From the NCBI GenBank assembly GCA_030148045.1, contig JASBUE010000300.1:1-5648 (forward strand): a DNA stretch of 5,648 nucleotides, in the 5' to 3' direction. Both the position numbers and the translations under genes were made by a program. This DNA comes from Candidatus Tenderia sp. GTDB taxonomy: Bacteria; Pseudomonadota; Gammaproteobacteria; Tenderiales; Tenderiaceae. Shown here one piece after another: positions 5,055-5,648 of this stretch. Position 1 is the stretch's first letter. Every line of letters begins with the position of its first letter. The notes beneath the pieces were generated by a model, which worked only from the letters and a program-made list of their open reading frames with translations, was not told the origin of the DNA and ran no database searches.

Positions 5055-5648
5055 CACCCCTCCAGCCGCACGCGTGGATCAAGCCAGCCATAGACCAGGT
5101 CGGTCAGGGTATTGACCACCACATAGGCCAGGCTGATCAACAGCACGCAGGCCTGCACCACCGGGTAGTCGCGCCGCTGGATCGACTCGATGGTGAGCTG
5201 GCCCAGGCCGGGCCAGGAGAACACCACCTCGGTAATCACCGCCCCGCCCAGCAGCACCCACAGCTGCAAGCCCAGCAGGGTGATCACCGGCAACAGGGCA
5301 TTGCGCAGGGCGTGACGCCAGACCACCAGGCGCTCGCTCAAGCCCTTGGCGCGAGCGGTGCGGATGTAGTCCTCTCCCAGGGTCTCCAACAGGGTGGCGC
5401 GCACCATGCGCGACAGAATGGCCGCCAGGGCGGTGCCAAGGGTCACGGCGGGCAGAATCAGCGAGGTCAGCCCCTCGCGGCCGCTGACCGGGAACCAGCC
5501 CAACCAGACCGAAAACACCAGCATCAGGCTCGGCCCCATGAGAAAGTTGGGAATAGAGACGCCGATCAGCGACAGCCCCATGGCCCCCTGGTCCCAAGGG
5601 CTGCCCTTGCGCACCGCCGCCAATACGCCAAGCGGAAAGGCGATCAGC
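5054..5648 (-). CDS. ABC transporter permease, DppB/OppB type, C-terminal part (runs off right edge)
   Basis: The last 197 codons are present, and the frame stays open to the right edge (LIAFPLGVLAAVRKGSPWDQ at the edge), so the start lies outside. A TTG at 5623 is internal, not a real start. Family features: SLIGVSIPNFLMG, LILPAVTLG, the EAA coupling loop in EDYIRTARAKGL with WRHALRNALLPVIT after it, then GGAVITEVVFSWPGLGQL, and DYPVVQACVLLISLAYVVVN with LVYGWLDPRVRLE at the C-terminus. This is the complete C-terminal two-thirds of an OppB-like permease of roughly 300-340 residues, with no damage visible. It pairs with the OppC-type permease immediately downstream (one-base TGATG overlap) to make a heterodimeric channel. 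The stop is TGA at 5056-5054. Confidence 0.94.
   Translation of the reverse strand, partial: LIAFPLGVLAAVRKGSPWDQGAMGLSLIGVSIPNFLMGPSLMLVFSVWLGWFPVSGREGLTSLILPAVTLGTALAAILSRMVRATLLETLGEDYIRTARAKGLSERLVVWRHALRNALLPVITLLGLQLWVLLGGAVITEVVFSWPGLGQLTIESIQRRDYPVVQACVLLISLAYVVVNTLTDLVYGWLDPRVRLEG
5059..5063 (-). promoter_or_regulatory. Ribosome-binding site that decides the OppC-type start
   Basis: GGAGG on the minus strand (5063-5059) lies within the last codons of the upstream permease gene. Its spacing is one base to GTG 5057 and four bases to ATG 5054. The ATG fits better and gives a TGATG stop-start junction. Confidence 0.65.

Noticed and set aside
4230..5093. Plus-strand frame with a His/Gln/Pro-rich product
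   Set aside because: The low-complexity protein is the reverse reading of the hydrophobic, GC-rich permease gene; it begins inside the yefM upstream region and has no ribosome-binding site of note.

Overview
The window (5,648 bases) is a stretch of bacterial chromosome in which every gene I can support lies on the minus strand. Protein similarities point to a gammaproteobacterium: a NagZ and an Hpt of the gammaproteobacterial type, a YefM-YoeB pair very close to the enterobacterial one as I remember it, a di-haem cytochrome c peroxidase and an OppB/OppC permease pair. The genus cannot be fixed from the sequence. Most genes are GC-rich; the toxin-antitoxin stretch (about 3694-4260) looks visibly more AT-rich.

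In transcription order (right to left) the layout is: the C-terminal part of a DppB/OppB-type permease (5054 to the right edge); a DppC/OppC-type permease translationally coupled to it (4263-5054); a 66-base gap carrying the yefM ribosome-binding site and a cluster of GTAC operator-like boxes; yefM (3945-4196) and yoeB (3694-3948), overlapping by 4 bases; nagZ (2610-3653), full length but interrupted by one in-frame TAG at 3348-3350; a YnaI-like MscS channel (1479-2576); a stretch with a C/G-rich palindromic element (1392-1462); a secreted di-haem cytochrome c peroxidase (288-1349); a second, shorter copy of the palindromic repeat (218-253); and the first 55 codons of hpt (1-167, continuing past the left edge).

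Functionally this looks like a mixed locus rather than one pathway. OppBC-type permeases import small peptides or related solutes. NagZ trims recycled muropeptides in the cytoplasm. MscS relieves membrane tension, the peroxidase removes periplasmic hydrogen peroxide, Hpt salvages purines, and YefM-YoeB is a self-regulated toxin-antitoxin module. The nagZ-to-hpt order is familiar in gammaproteobacteria; mscS and ccp lie between them here, and ccp is bracketed by the two repeat copies.

The most notable observation is the single in-frame amber codon in an otherwise intact nagZ, at a position where I recall E. coli NagZ having glutamine. I did not find a convincing new multi-gene system. No RNA genes, CRISPR arrays or transposase genes are visible, and no gene-free stretch exceeds about 130 bases.
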